This document shows, in pieces, positions 28,963 through 40,106 of a stretch of 64,000 nucleotides of DNA. The position numbers and the translations under genes were made by a program. The stretch comes from Melieria omissa (taxonomy: Eukaryota; Arthropoda; Insecta; Diptera; Ulidiidae). Below the pieces are notes generated by a model, which did no database searches, was not told the origin of the DNA, and saw only the letters and a list, made by a program, of their open reading frames with translations. The stretch covers positions 620,001-684,000 of the forward strand of contig CAXARI010000079.1 of the NCBI GenBank assembly GCA_963971225.1, in the 5' to 3' direction. The number at the start of each line of letters is the position of its first letter. Position 1 is the stretch's first letter.

Positions 28963-31718
28963 TTGAAAGCACATTGTGCATTTCGCTTGACCCTTAAAAT
29001 TATAAGTGAAAAAAATATAATGTTCCCATTTGTCATTGCCGAAAGGCCAACCAATCGCCAAAACAAAAACTACAACAACAAAAGCATCTAATTTTTTTTC
29101 ATACATACAATTTCTTGAGGCAACAAAACAAAAATCCGCGCAGCCCCCACACGTGTTGCTTCGTTGCTGTCACACCAACGACTGATTGAAAGAATGCACC
29201 TCTGATCTATATAACCAATCAAATGCTTGTGGAACCTAAGTATACACAATCACTTTAATCAAAATGGCGTCAAAATTAAGCCAGAGTGACCACGTTTCAC
29301 CAATTTGGTAAATAAAAAAAATATCCCACCGGCAGCATGATCGAAATTATGGCTGTTAAATCTCGACCCGTTAACGGATTTTAAAAATATTATGCCTTAT
29401 TATTTAGCTAGACTCGTATGCTTTCTATAATGGTATCAATCATCCTTCTATACCCCAAGGTTCGAAAGCAAATCGTTTTGGAACGGTGACTTTGAAAAAA
29501 TTGCTACTTGGGTGCAACCACTAAAATGTTTGTCAACACCAAATGCATAAGTGCATATTAATAATTGACCACTTAAAATTTAGCCAGAGTCTTATGCTTT
29601 CTATATTGGTCCCTACCTTTTCATTATCCTTCAGGAATAATGAGCATATCGATGCGCAAGGATAACATTGAAAAACTGCCTATTACAAAATACACACTCA
29701 CCACTAAAGTGCTTATAGATTCCAAACGGTATGGGTTACGTTAATAAAACACCCCTTAAAATGTTGCTAGAGATTGCAGCTTTATCAAATTAAATCAATA
29801 ATTTGATTACTATTAGGCAATCATGAACAGATCGATGCGCAAGAGTGACATTAAATGGCTGCCTACTGCAAAATCGATAAAATGCTTGTAAAATATGATG
29901 ATTCTAGGTTTATAGAAAAAATAATAACCTTAAAACCTAGCTGGAGTTTTGAGCTTTCATAAATGGGGTCAATCTTCTCGCTATCTCAGATAATGCAGGA
30001 GAATTTGGTTGTGGAAAGTGATATCGACCACATGATACATCTATATCAGGGGTGCCCAAAATCTTCTTATGGAAAAGCAAAATCCAATACATGTAAAGTT
30101 GCCCAAAAAAAATGCAAACAAATTATTTAATTAATTGAATTAGTTGAAAGCACATTGTGCATTTCGCTTGACCCTTAAAATTATAAGTGAAAAAAATATA
30201 ATGTTCCCATTTGTCATTGCCGAAAGGCCAACCAATCGCCAACACAAAAAAGCATACACACAAAAACTACAACAACAAAAGCATCTAATTTTTTTCATAC
30301 ATAGAATTTCTTGAGGCAACAAAACACGACAACGACTGATTAAAAGAATGCACCTCTTATCTATATAACCAATCAAATGCTTGTGGAACTTAAGTACGCA
30401 CAATCACTTTAATCAAAATGGCGTCAAAATTAAGCCAGAGTGACCACCTTTCACCAATTTGGTAAATAAAAAAAATATCCCACCGGCAGCATGATCGAAA
30501 TTATGGCTCTTAAATCTCGACCCGTTAACTGATTTTAATAATATTATGCCTTATTATTTAGCTAGACTCGTATGCTTTCTATAATGGTATCAATCATCCT
30601 TCTATACCCCAAGGTTCGAAAGCAAATCGATTTGGAACGGTGACTTTGAAAAAATTGCTACTTGGGTGCAACCACTAAAATTCTTGTCAACACCAAATGC
30701 ATAAGTGCATATTAATAATTGACCCCTTAAAATTTAGCCATAGTCTTATGCTTTCTATATTGGTCCCTAACTTTTCATTATCCTTCAGGAATAATGAGCA
30801 TATCATAACATTGAAAAACTGCCTATTACAAAATACACACTCACCACTAAAGTGCTTATAGATTCCAAACGGTATGGGTTACGTTAATAAAAAAACCCCT
30901 TAAAATGTAGCTAGAGATTGCAGCTTTATCAAATTAAATCAATATTTTCATTACTATTAGGCAATCATGAACAGATCGATGCGCAAGAGTGACATTAAAT
31001 GGCTGCCTACTGCAAAATCGATAAAATGCTTGTAAAATATGATGATTCTAGGTTTATAGAAAAAATAATAACCTTAAAACCTAGCTAGAGTTTTGAGCTT
31101 TCATAAATGGGGTCAATCTTCTCGTTATCTCAAATAATGCAGGAGAATTTCGTTGTGGAAAAGTGATATCGACCACATGATACATCTATATCAGGGGTGC
31201 CCAAAATATTCTTATGGAAAAGCAAAAACCAATACATGTAAAGTTGCCCAAAAAATGCAAACAAATTATTTAATTAATTAAATTAGTTGAAAGCACATTG
31301 TGCATTTCGCTTGACCCTTAAAATTATAAGTGAAAAAAATATAATGTTCCCATTTGTCATTGCCGAAAGGCCAACCAATCGCCAAAACAAAAACTACAAC
31401 AACAAAAGCATCTAATTTTTTTTCATACATACAATTTCTTGAGGAAACAAAACAAAAATCCGCGCAGCCCCCACACGTGTTGCTTCGTTGCTGTCACAAC
31501 AACGACTGATTGAAAGAATGCACCTCTGATCTATATAATCAATCAAATGCTTGTGGAACCTAAGTACGCACAATCACTTTAATCAAAATGGCGTCAAAAT
31601 TAAGCCAGAGTGACCACCTTTCACCAATTTGGTAAATAAAAAAAATATCCCCCCGGCAGCATGATCGAAATTATGGCTGTTAAATCTCGACCCGTTAACG
31701 GATTTTAATAATATTATG

Positions 31719-31894
31719 CCTTATTATTTAGCTAGACTCGTATGCTTTCTATAATGGTATCAATCATCCTTCTATACCCCAAGGTTCGAAAGCAAATCGA
31801 TTTGGAACGGTGACTTTGAAAAAATTGCTACTTGGGTGCAACCACTAAAATGCTTGTCAACACCAAATGCATAAGTGCATATTAATAATTGACC
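31719..31894 (+). repeat. Satellite block F
   Basis: Head CCTTATTATTTAGCTAGAC, then TCGTATGCTTTCTATAATGG. Inner motif AAATCGATTTGGAACGGTGA and tail AAAATGCTTGTCAAC are shared in altered form with blocks A and B. Confidence 0.85.
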
Positions 31895-32078
31895 CCTTAA
31901 AATTTAGCCAGAGTCTTATGCTTTCTATATTGGTCCCTAACTTTTCATTATCCTTCAGGAATAATGAGCATATCGATGCGCAAGGATAACATTGAAAAAC
32001 TGCCTATTACAAAATACACACTCACCACTAAAGTGCTTATAGATTCCAAACGGTATGGGTTACGTTAATAAAAAAACC
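31895..32078 (+). repeat. Satellite block A
   Basis: Head CCTTAAAATTTAGCCAGAG, then TCTTATGCTTTCTATATTGG, very close to block F. Inner motif ATATCGATGCGCAAGGATAA. Confidence 0.85.
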
Positions 32079-32252
32079 CCTTAAAATGTAGCTAGAGATT
32101 GCAGCTTTATCAAATTAAATCAATAATTTGATGACTATTCGGCAATCATGAACAGATCGATGCGCAAGAGTGGCATTAAATGGCTGCCTACTGCAAAATC
32201 GATAAAATGCTTGTAAAATATGATGATTCTAGGTTTATAGAAAAAATAATAA
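32079..32252 (+). repeat. Satellite block B
   Basis: Head CCTTAAAATGTAGCTAGAG. Inner motif AGATCGATGCGCAAGAGTG and tail AAAATGCTTGTAAAATATG, parallel to A and F. Confidence 0.85.
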
Positions 32253-32497
32253 CCTTAAAACCTAGCTGGAGTTTTGAGTTTTCATAAATGGGGTCAATCT
32301 TCTCGCTATCTCAGATAATGCAGGAGAATTTCGTTGTGGAAAAGTGATATCGACCACATGATACATCTATATCAGGGGTGCCAAAAATCTTCTTATGGAA
32401 AAGCAAAAACCAATACATGTAAAGTTGACCAAAAAAATGCAAACAAATTATTTAATTAATTGAATTAGTTGAAAGCACATTGTGCATTTCGCTTGAC
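32253..32497 (+). repeat. Satellite block C
   Basis: Head CCTTAAAACCTAGCTGGAG, then TTTGAGTTTTCATAAATGGG (mostly TTTGAGCTTTCATAAATGGG in other copies). Inner GAATTTCGTTGTGGAAAAGT is a diverged counterpart of the A/B/F inner motif. It carries an extra AT-rich end (TTATTTAATTAATTGAATTA), the site of the BEL/Pao insertion in another copy. Confidence 0.8.
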
Positions 32498-32789
32498 CCT
32501 TAAAATTATAAGTGAAAAAAATATAATGTTCCCATTTGTCATTGCCGAAAGGCCAACCAATCGCCAACACAAAAAAGCATACACACAAAAACTACAACAA
32601 CAAAAGCATCTAATTTTTTTTCATACATACAATTTCTTGAGGCAACAAAACAAAAATCCGCGCAGCCCCCACACGTGTTGCTTCGTTGCTGTCACAACAA
32701 CGACTGATTGAAAGAATGCACCTCTGATCTATATAACCAATCAAATGCTTGTGGAACCTAAGTACGCACAATCACTTTAATCAAAATGG
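32498..32789 (+). repeat. Satellite block D
   Basis: Head CCTTAAAATTATAAGTG. Longest block. It contains a less AT-rich part with CCCCCACACGTGTTGCTTCG and GTTGCTGTCACAACAAC, then TCTATATAACCAATCAAATG. It exists in two length forms across the array, with or without a 16-bp piece around AAAAAAGCATACACAC. Confidence 0.8.
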
Positions 32790-32916
32790 CGTCAAAATTA
32801 AGCCAGAGTGACCACCTTTCACCAATTTGGTAAATAAAAAAAATATCCCCCCGGCAGCATGATCGAAATTATGGCTGTTAAATCTCGACCCGTTAACGGA
32901 TTTTAATAATATTATG
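32790..32916 (+). repeat. Satellite block E
   Basis: Head CGTCAAAATTAAGCCAGAG, close to the head of A. Shortest block, with GCATGATCGAAATTATGGCT inside and GACCCGTTAACGGATT, a small palindrome around GTTAAC. Confidence 0.8.
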
Positions 32917-33072
32917 CCTTATTATTTAGCTAGACTCGTATGCTTTCTATAATGGTATCAATCATCCTTCTATACCCCAAGGTTCGAAAGCAAATAGATT
33001 TGGAACGGTGACTTTGAAAAAATTGCTACTTGGGTGCAACCACTAAAATGCTTGTCAACACCAAATGCATAA

Positions 33073-33080
33073 GTGCATAT
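33073..33080. other. Target site duplication GTGCATAT, left copy
   Basis: 8 bp, repeated at 34554-34561. Intact monomers read AAGTGCATATTAATAATTG. Confidence 0.93.
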
Positions 33081-33363
33081 CAGAGCTGTTAAAGAATGCA
33101 ATCATTTGCGAATAATTAGTCAGTTGATTTTTTGGCAAAAAAGTGCATTCATATTTTGTATTCAATGAATAAGAATAAAAAAATGAAGTCATTATTCAGA
33201 CTAAAAATTTATGAATAATTATTCATTTTTACATTCATTTTTTGCTAGTCATTTGATTGCAATCATTTGATTGCAATATCAAAATGAAGTCAATTGAAGT
33301 CATTTGAAGTCATCTGAAGTGATTTGAAGTCATCTGCAGTTAAGCTAAAGCCAGCTACCCTAA

Positions 33364-34025
33364 GGGCCACTTTTTCAGTGCGAGTTTAAACCCAGTTCAA
33401 CCGGAGTTTGCTTGAACTTGGTTTAAATTTGAACTAAGTTTAAACGACAAAGCAGTTTTTCAGTGCTAGTTTAACTGGAGCAAATATTTGTCATTTGAGT
33501 ATGGCAATACTGGCAACATTTTTATCTAGCTAATAATTTTCCTTTGTTTTGATTGTCATTCGTAAATAAATTCTTTGCGCTGAAATAATGTATTTATGTA
33601 ATTAAAACATTCAACATTTTTCGTCTCGGGAAATCGAAAGTCTTCTTGCACTCTTGAAAAAAAATATACAAGTGCTCGAGTGCAAGAAGGACCGCGTGAG
33701 TACCGAGGAAAAACAAACCAAATAGAAAGAAATTGAGGACGATTTCGATTCAAAATATGTTGGTAAGTTCCGGTGCGCGAAAACGTTGCGCACAAAGTAT
33801 AAGAATCTAAAATAATGCAAAAAAAGAATTTCGCTCACGACAGGCAAGAGCTGACCAAAACCAAAAATAAATGAACTGTCAGAAGCTGTTGACAGTTTAA
33901 ACTTATTTTAACCGTGGAAGGTTGGGCGTTTAAACTGAGTTTAAACTTCAGTCAAGTTTGACTGAAAAATTCGATTTTGCGTTTAAACTAGAAACTGAGT
34001 TAAACTCGCACTGAAAAATTGACCC
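33364..34025 (+). mobile_element. PIF/Harbinger-like MITE nested in the hAT element
   Basis: 662 bp. The ends read inward as GGGCCACTTTTTCAGTGCGA and GGGTCAATTTTTCAGTGCGA, long imperfect terminal inverted repeats that continue with GTTTAAA-type words. It lies between 3-bp TAA duplications (33361-33363 and 34026-34028), as expected for PIF/Harbinger. Minus-strand frames of 78-79 codons inside have no recognisable domain. Confidence 0.75.
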
Positions 34026-34066
34026 TAAGTCAATTCACTTTATGACATAAGTCTTAATCGATAACA

Positions 34067-34249
34067 ATGTTGAATCGCTATCCAACAATTAAAAAAGCGT
34101 ATTTAAAATATAACACACCGTTACCTTCTTCAGCTGCCGTGAAACGGTTATTTTCGTTTGCAACACTATTAAATACGCCTCGTCGAGGTTCCCTTTCGGA
34201 CAAAAATTTCAAAATATTATTATTGTTGAAAGTAAATCATGTCATTTAA
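34067..34249 (+). pseudogene. hAT transposase C-terminal dimerisation domain, fragment
   Basis: 60 codons from ATG 34067. Residues 18-32 read PLPSSAAVKRLFSFA, followed by TPRRGSLSDKNF and LLLLKVN. This is the conserved pattern of the hAT C-terminal dimerisation domain (LPSS-A-VERLFS-A, RR--L----E-L--LK-N). Everything upstream, including the catalytic DDE core and BED zinc finger, is missing. It proves the superfamily assignment of the host element but is not a functional gene. Confidence 0.88.
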
Positions 34250-34553
34250 ATGAATTTATATTCATTTGATTGCTACCTTTTGTTAGAATGAATTATTTAA
34301 ATTTTAATTTTGTTAATATATGAAATATTTTTCAAAAAGCGCTGATCTTAATTTAGTGACTTCACTGAAAAATGAAGTCATTAAGTGACTTCACCAAATG
34401 ACTAATTAGTCAGAATAACAGAAATGACTTCAGACTTCAAATTTTTAGTCTTTAGTCAAAACGTTAGTCAAAGACTGCAATCAAAAATTGAAGTCATTGA
34501 CTGTGACTTCAACTGATTTAATTCGCATTTGATTGCATTCTTTAACAGCTCTG

Positions 34554-34561
34554 GTGCATAT
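34554..34561. other. Target site duplication GTGCATAT, right copy
   Basis: Matches 33073-33080, then the satellite continues TAATAATTGACC. Confidence 0.93.
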
Positions 34562-35759
34562 TAATAATTGACCCCTTAAAATTTAGCCAGAGTCTTATGC
34601 TTTCTATATTGGTCCCTAACTTTTCATTATCCTTCAGGAATAATGAGCATATCGATGCGCAAGGATAACATTGAAAAACTGGCTATTACAAAATACACAC
34701 TCACCACTAAAGTGCTTATAGATTCCAAACGGTATGGGGTACGTTAATAAAAAACCCCTTAAAATGTAGCTAGAGATTGCAGCTTTATCAAATTAAATCA
34801 ATAATTTGATTACTATTCCGCAATCATGAACAGATCGATGCGCAAAAGTGACATTAAATGGCTGCCTACTGCAAAATCGATAAAATGCTTGTAAAATATG
34901 ATGATTCTAGGTTTATAGAAAAAATAATAACCTTAAAACCTAGCTGGAGTTTTGAGCTTTCATAAATGGGGTCAATCTTCTCGCTATCTCAGATAATGCA
35001 GAAGAATTTCGTTGTGGAAAAGTGATATCGACCACATGATACATCTATATCAGGGGTGCCCAAAATCTTCTTATGGAAAAGCAAAAACCAATACATGTAA
35101 AGTTGCCCAAAAAAAATGCAAACAAATTATTTAATTAATTGAATTAGTTGAAAGCACATTGTGCATTTCGCTTGACCCTTAAAATTATAAGTGAAAAAAA
35201 TATAATGTTCCCATTTGTCATTGCCGAAAGGCCAACCAATCGCCAACACAAAAAAGCATACACACAAAAACTACAACAACAAAAGCATCTAATTTTTTTT
35301 CATACATACAATTTCTTGAGGCAACAAAACAAAAATCCGCGCAGCCCCCACACGTGTTGCTTCGTTGCTGTCACAACAACTACTGAATGAAAGAATGCAC
35401 CTCTGATCTATATAACCAATCAAATGCTTGTGGAACCTAAGTACGCACAATCACTTTAATCAAAATGGCGTCAAAATTAAGCCAGAGTGACCACCTTTCA
35501 CCAATTTGGTAAATAAAAAAAATATCCCACCGGCAGCATGATCGAAATTATGGCTGTTAAATCTCGACCCGTTAACGGATTTTAATAATATTATGCCTTA
35601 TTATTTAGCTAGACTCGTATGCTTTCTATAATGGTATCAATCATCCTTCTATACCCCAAGGTTCGAAAGCAAATCGATTTGGAACGGTGACTTTGAAAAA
35701 ATTGCTACTTGGGTGCAACCACTAAAATGCTTGTCAACACCAAATGCATAAGTGCATAT

Positions 35760-35800
35760 TAATAACTGATCCCTTAAAATTCACCAATTTGGTAAATAAA
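35760..35800 (+). other. Satellite junction A-head to E, extra 0.27 kb
   Basis: The head GATCCCTTAAAATT of block A runs straight into CACCAATTTGGTAAATAAAA of block E, then a second block F follows (first F near 35600, second near 35879). The anchor spacing 35148-36617 is 1469 bp. It looks like unequal crossover between related block heads. Confidence 0.82.
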
Positions 35801-37807
35801 AAAATATCCCACCGCCAGCATGATCGAAATTATGGCTGTTAAATCTCGACCCGTTAACGGATTTTAATAATATTATGCCTTATTATTTAGCTAGACTCGT
35901 ATGCTTTCTGTAACGGTATCAATCATCCTTCTATACCCCAAGGTTCGAAAGCAAATCGATTTGGAACGGTGACTTTGAAAAAATTGCTACTTGGGTGCAA
36001 CCACTAAAATGCTTGTCAACACCAAATGCATAAGTGCATATTAATAATTGACCCCTTAAAATTTAGCCAGAGTCTTATGCTTTCTATATTGGTCCCTAAC
36101 TTTTCATTATCCTTCAGGAATAATGAGCATATCGATGCGCAAGGATAACATTGAAAAACTGCCTATTACAAAATACACACTCACCACTAAAGTGCTTATA
36201 GATTCCAAACGGTACGGGTTACGTTAATAAAAAACCCCTTAAAATGTAGCTAGAGATTGCAGCTTTATCAAATTAAATCAATAACTTGATTACTATTAGG
36301 CAATCATGAACAGATCGATGCGCAAGAGTGACATTAAATGGCTGCCTACTGCAAAATCGATAAAATGCTTGTAAAATATGATGATTCTAGGTTTATAGAA
36401 AAAATAATAACCTTAATACCTAGCTGGAGTTTTGAGCTTTCATAAATGGGGTCAATCTTCTCGCTATCTCAAATAATGCAGGAGAATTTCGTTGTGGAAA
36501 AGTGATATCGACCACATGATACATCTATATCAGGGGTGCCCAAAGTCTTCTTATGGAAAAGCAAAAACCAATACATTTAAAGTTGCCCAAAAAAATGCAA
36601 ACAAATTATTTAATTAATTGAATTAGTTGAAAGCACATTGTGCATTTCGCTTGACCCTTAAAATTATAAGTGAAAAAAATATAATGTTCCCATTTGTCAT
36701 TGCCGAAAGGCCAACCAATCGCCAAAACAAAAACCACAACAACAAAAGCATCTAATTTTTTTTCATACATAGAATTTCTTGAGGCAACAAAACAAAAATC
36801 CGCGCAGCCCCCACACGTGTTGCTTCGTTGCTGTCACAACAACGACTGATTGAAAGAATGCACCTCTGATCTATATAACCAATCAAATGCTTGTGGAACC
36901 TAAGTACGCACAATCACTTTAATCAAAATGGCGTCAAAATTAAGCCAGAGTGACCACCTTTCACCAATTTGGTAAATAAAAAAAATATCCCACCGGCAGC
37001 ATGATCGAAATTATGGCTGTTAAATCTCGACCCGTTAACGGATTTTAATAATATTATGCCTTATGATTTAGCTAGACTCGTATGCTTTCTATAATGGTAT
37101 TAATCATCCTTCTATACCCCAAGGTTCGAAAGCAAATCGATTTGGAACGGTGACTTTGAAAAAATTGCTACTTGGGTGCAACCACTAAAATGCTTGTCAA
37201 CACCAAATGCATAAGTGCATATTAATAATTGACCCCTTAAAATTTAGCCAGAGTCTTATGCTTTCTATATTGGTCCCTAACTTTTCATTATCCTTCAGGA
37301 ATAATGAGCATATCGATGCGCAAGGATAACATTGAAAAACTGCCTATTACAAAATACACACTCACCACTAAAGTGCTTATAGATTCCAAACGGTATGGGT
37401 TACGTTAATAAAAAACCCCTTAAAATGTAGCTAGAGATTGCAGCTTTATCAAATTAAATCAATAACTTGATTACTATTAGGCAATCATGAACAGATCGAT
37501 GCGCAAGAGTGACATTAAATGGCTGCCTACTGCAAAATCGATAAAATGCTTGTAAAATATGATGATTCTAGGTTTATAGAAAAAATAATAACCTTAATAC
37601 CTAGCTGGAGTTTTGAGCTTTCATAAATGGGGTCAATCTTCTCGCTATCTCAAATAATGCAGGAGAATTTCGTTGTGGAAAAGTGATATCGACCACATGA
37701 TACATCTATATCAGGGGTGCCCAAAGTCTTCTTATGGAAAAGCAAAAACCAATACATTTAAAGTTGCCCAAAAAAATTCAAACAAATTATTTAATTAATT
37801 GAATTAG

Positions 37808-40106
37808 TTGAAAGCACATTGTGCATTTCGCTTGACCCTTAAAATTATAAGTGAAAAAAATATAATGTTCCCATTTGTCATTGCCGAAAGGCCAACCAAT
37901 CGCCAACACAAAAAAGCATACACACAAAAACTACAACAACAAAAGCATCTAATTTTTTTCATACATAGAATTTCTTGAGGCAACAAAACACGACAACGAC
38001 TGATTAAAAGAATGCACCTCTTATCTATATAACCAATCAAATGCTTGTGGAACTTAAGTACGCACAATCACTTTAATCAAAATGGCGTCAAAATTAAGCC
38101 AGAGTGACCACCTTTCACCAATTTGGTAAATAAAAAAAATATCCCACCGGCAGCATGATCGAAATTATGGCTCTTAAATCTCGACCCGTTAACGGATTTT
38201 AATAATAGTATGCCTTATTATTTAGCTAGACTCGTATGCTTTCTATAATGGTATCAATCATCCTTCTATACCCCAAGGTTCGAAAGCAAATCGATTTGGA
38301 ACGGTGACTTTGAAAAAATTGCTACTTGGGTGCAACCACTAAAATTCTTGTCAACACCAAATGCATAAGTGCATATTAATAATTGACCCCTTAAAATTTA
38401 GCCATAGTCTTATGCTTTCTATATTGGTCCCTAACTTTTCATTATCCTTCAGGAATAATGAGCATATCATAACATTGAAAAACTGCCTATTACAAAATAC
38501 ACACTCACCACTAAAGTGCTTATAGATTCCAAACGGTATGGGTTACGTTAATAAAAAAACCCCTTAAAATGTAGCTAGAGATTGCAGCTTTATCAAATTA
38601 AATCAATAACTTGATTACTATTAGGCAATCATGAACAGATCGATGCGCAAGAGTGACATTAAATGGCTGCCTACTGCAAAATCGATAAAATGCTTGTAAA
38701 ATATGATGATTCTAGGTTTATAGAAAAAATAATAACCTTAATACCTAGCTGGAGTTTTGAGCTTTCATAAATGGGGTCAATCTTCTCGCTATCTCAAATA
38801 ATGCAGGAGAATTTCGTTGTGGAAAAGTGATATCGACCACATGATACATCTATATCAGGGGTGCCCAAAGTCTTCTTATGGAAAAGCAAAAACCAATACA
38901 TTTAAAGTTGCCCAAAAAAATTCAAACAAATTATTTAATTAATTGAATTAGTTGAAAGCACATTGTGCATTTCGCTTGACCCTTAAAATTATAAGTGAAA
39001 AAAATATAATGTTCCCATTTGTCATTGCCGAAAGGCCAACCAATCGCCAACACAAAAAAGCATACACACAAAAACTACAACAACAAAAGCATCTAATTTT
39101 TTTCATACATAGAATTTCTTGAGGCAACAAAACACGACAACGACTGATTAAAAGAATGCACCTCTTATCTATATAACCAATCAAATGCTTGTGGAACTTA
39201 AGTACGCACAATCACTTTAATCAAAATGGCGTCAAAATTAAGCCAGAGTGACCACCTTTCACCAATTTGGTAAATAAAAAAAATATCCCCCCGGCAGCAT
39301 GATCGAAATTATGGCTGTTAAATCTCGACCCGTTAAAGGATTTTAATAATATTATGCCTTATTATTTAGCTAGACTCGTATGCTTTCTATAATGGTATCA
39401 ATCATCCTTCTATACCCCAAGGTTCGAAAGCAAATCGATTTGGAACGGTGACTTTGAAAAAATTGCTACTTGGGTGCAACCACTAAAATGCTTGTCAACA
39501 CCAAATGCATAAGTGCATATTAATAATTGACCCCTTAAAATTTAGCCAGAGTCTTATGCTTTCTATATTGGTCCCTAACTTTTCATTATCCTTCAGGAAT
39601 AATGAGCATATCGATGCGCAAGGATAACATTGAAAAACTGCCTATTACAAAATACACACTCACCACTAAAGTGCGTATAGATTTCAAACGGTATGGCTTA
39701 CGTTAATAAAAAACCCCTTAAAATGTAGCTAGAGAATGCAGCTTTATTAAATTAAATCAATAATTTGATTACTATTCGGCAATCATGAACAGATCGATGC
39801 GCAATGGTGACATTAAATGGCTGCCTACTGCAAAATCGATAAAATGCTTGTAAAATATGATGATTCTAGGTTTATAGAAAAAATAATAACCTTAAAACCT
39901 AGCTGGAGTTTTGAGTTTTCATAAATGGGGTCAATCTTCTCGCTATCTCAGATAATGCAGGAGAATTTCGTTGTGGAAAAGTGATATCGACCACATGATA
40001 CATCTATATCAGGGGTGCCAAAAATCTTCTTATGGAAAAGCAAAAACCAATACATGTAAAGTTGACCAAAAAAATGCAAACAAATTATTTAATTAATTGA
40101 ATTAGT
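37808..40106 (+). repeat. Deleted satellite monomers sharing two private deletions
   Basis: The block D copies at about 37981 and 39124 share CAACAAAACACGACAACGAC, about 42 bp shorter than normal, as does one at 30316. The block A copies at 30800 and 38465 also lack 11 bp (GAGCATATCATAACATTG). The anchor spacing 37808-38952 is 1144 bp, which agrees with both losses. Confidence 0.85.

Larger units (their letters stand above)
31719..32916 (+). repeat. Reference 1198-bp satellite monomer (blocks F-A-B-C-D-E)
   Basis: One intact monomer used to define the unit. It divides into six related blocks at recurring heads: F 31719, A 31895, B 32079, C 32253, D 32498, E 32790. Lengths are 176, 184, 174, 245, 292 and 127 bp. 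The unit is AT-rich, and I see no gene or RNA polymerase III promoter in it. Confidence 0.9.
25757..33080 (+). repeat. Satellite array, segment 4
   Basis: Anchors at about 26256, 27437, 28201, 28963, 30144, 31276 and 32469. Both standard (about 1.2-kb) and short (about 763-bp) monomers occur; the short junctions are near 25785, 27725 and 28490. The segment ends where the hAT element enters at GTGCATAT. Confidence 0.95.
33081..34553 (+). mobile_element. hAT-superfamily transposon remnant
   Basis: 1473 bp with perfect 24-bp terminal inverted repeats beginning CAGAGCTGTTAAAGAATG, flanked by an 8-bp target duplication. Both are hAT signatures. Subterminal parts carry many GAAGTCA words (for example 33290-33340 and 34370-34520). 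The only coding trace is the end of a transposase at 34067-34249. A second transposon sits inside at 33364-34025. Without that insert it is about 0.8 kb, too short to be autonomous. Confidence 0.93.

Noticed and set aside
30140..30403. Minus-strand frames of 69-101 codons in block D (30140, 37804, 38948, 19345, 20525, 26235, 42461)
   Set aside because: They are by-products of the satellite sequence; length changes with each small deletion and no domain is recognisable.
32320..32345. Possible CENP-B box in block C (TTTCGTTGTGGAAAAGT)
   Set aside because: Matches the TTCG part but lacks the required CGGG, so it does not meet the box consensus.
33556..33847. Two overlapping minus-strand frames inside the Harbinger-like MITE
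   Set aside because: No DDE or Myb/SANT-like domain could be read on either strand with confidence.
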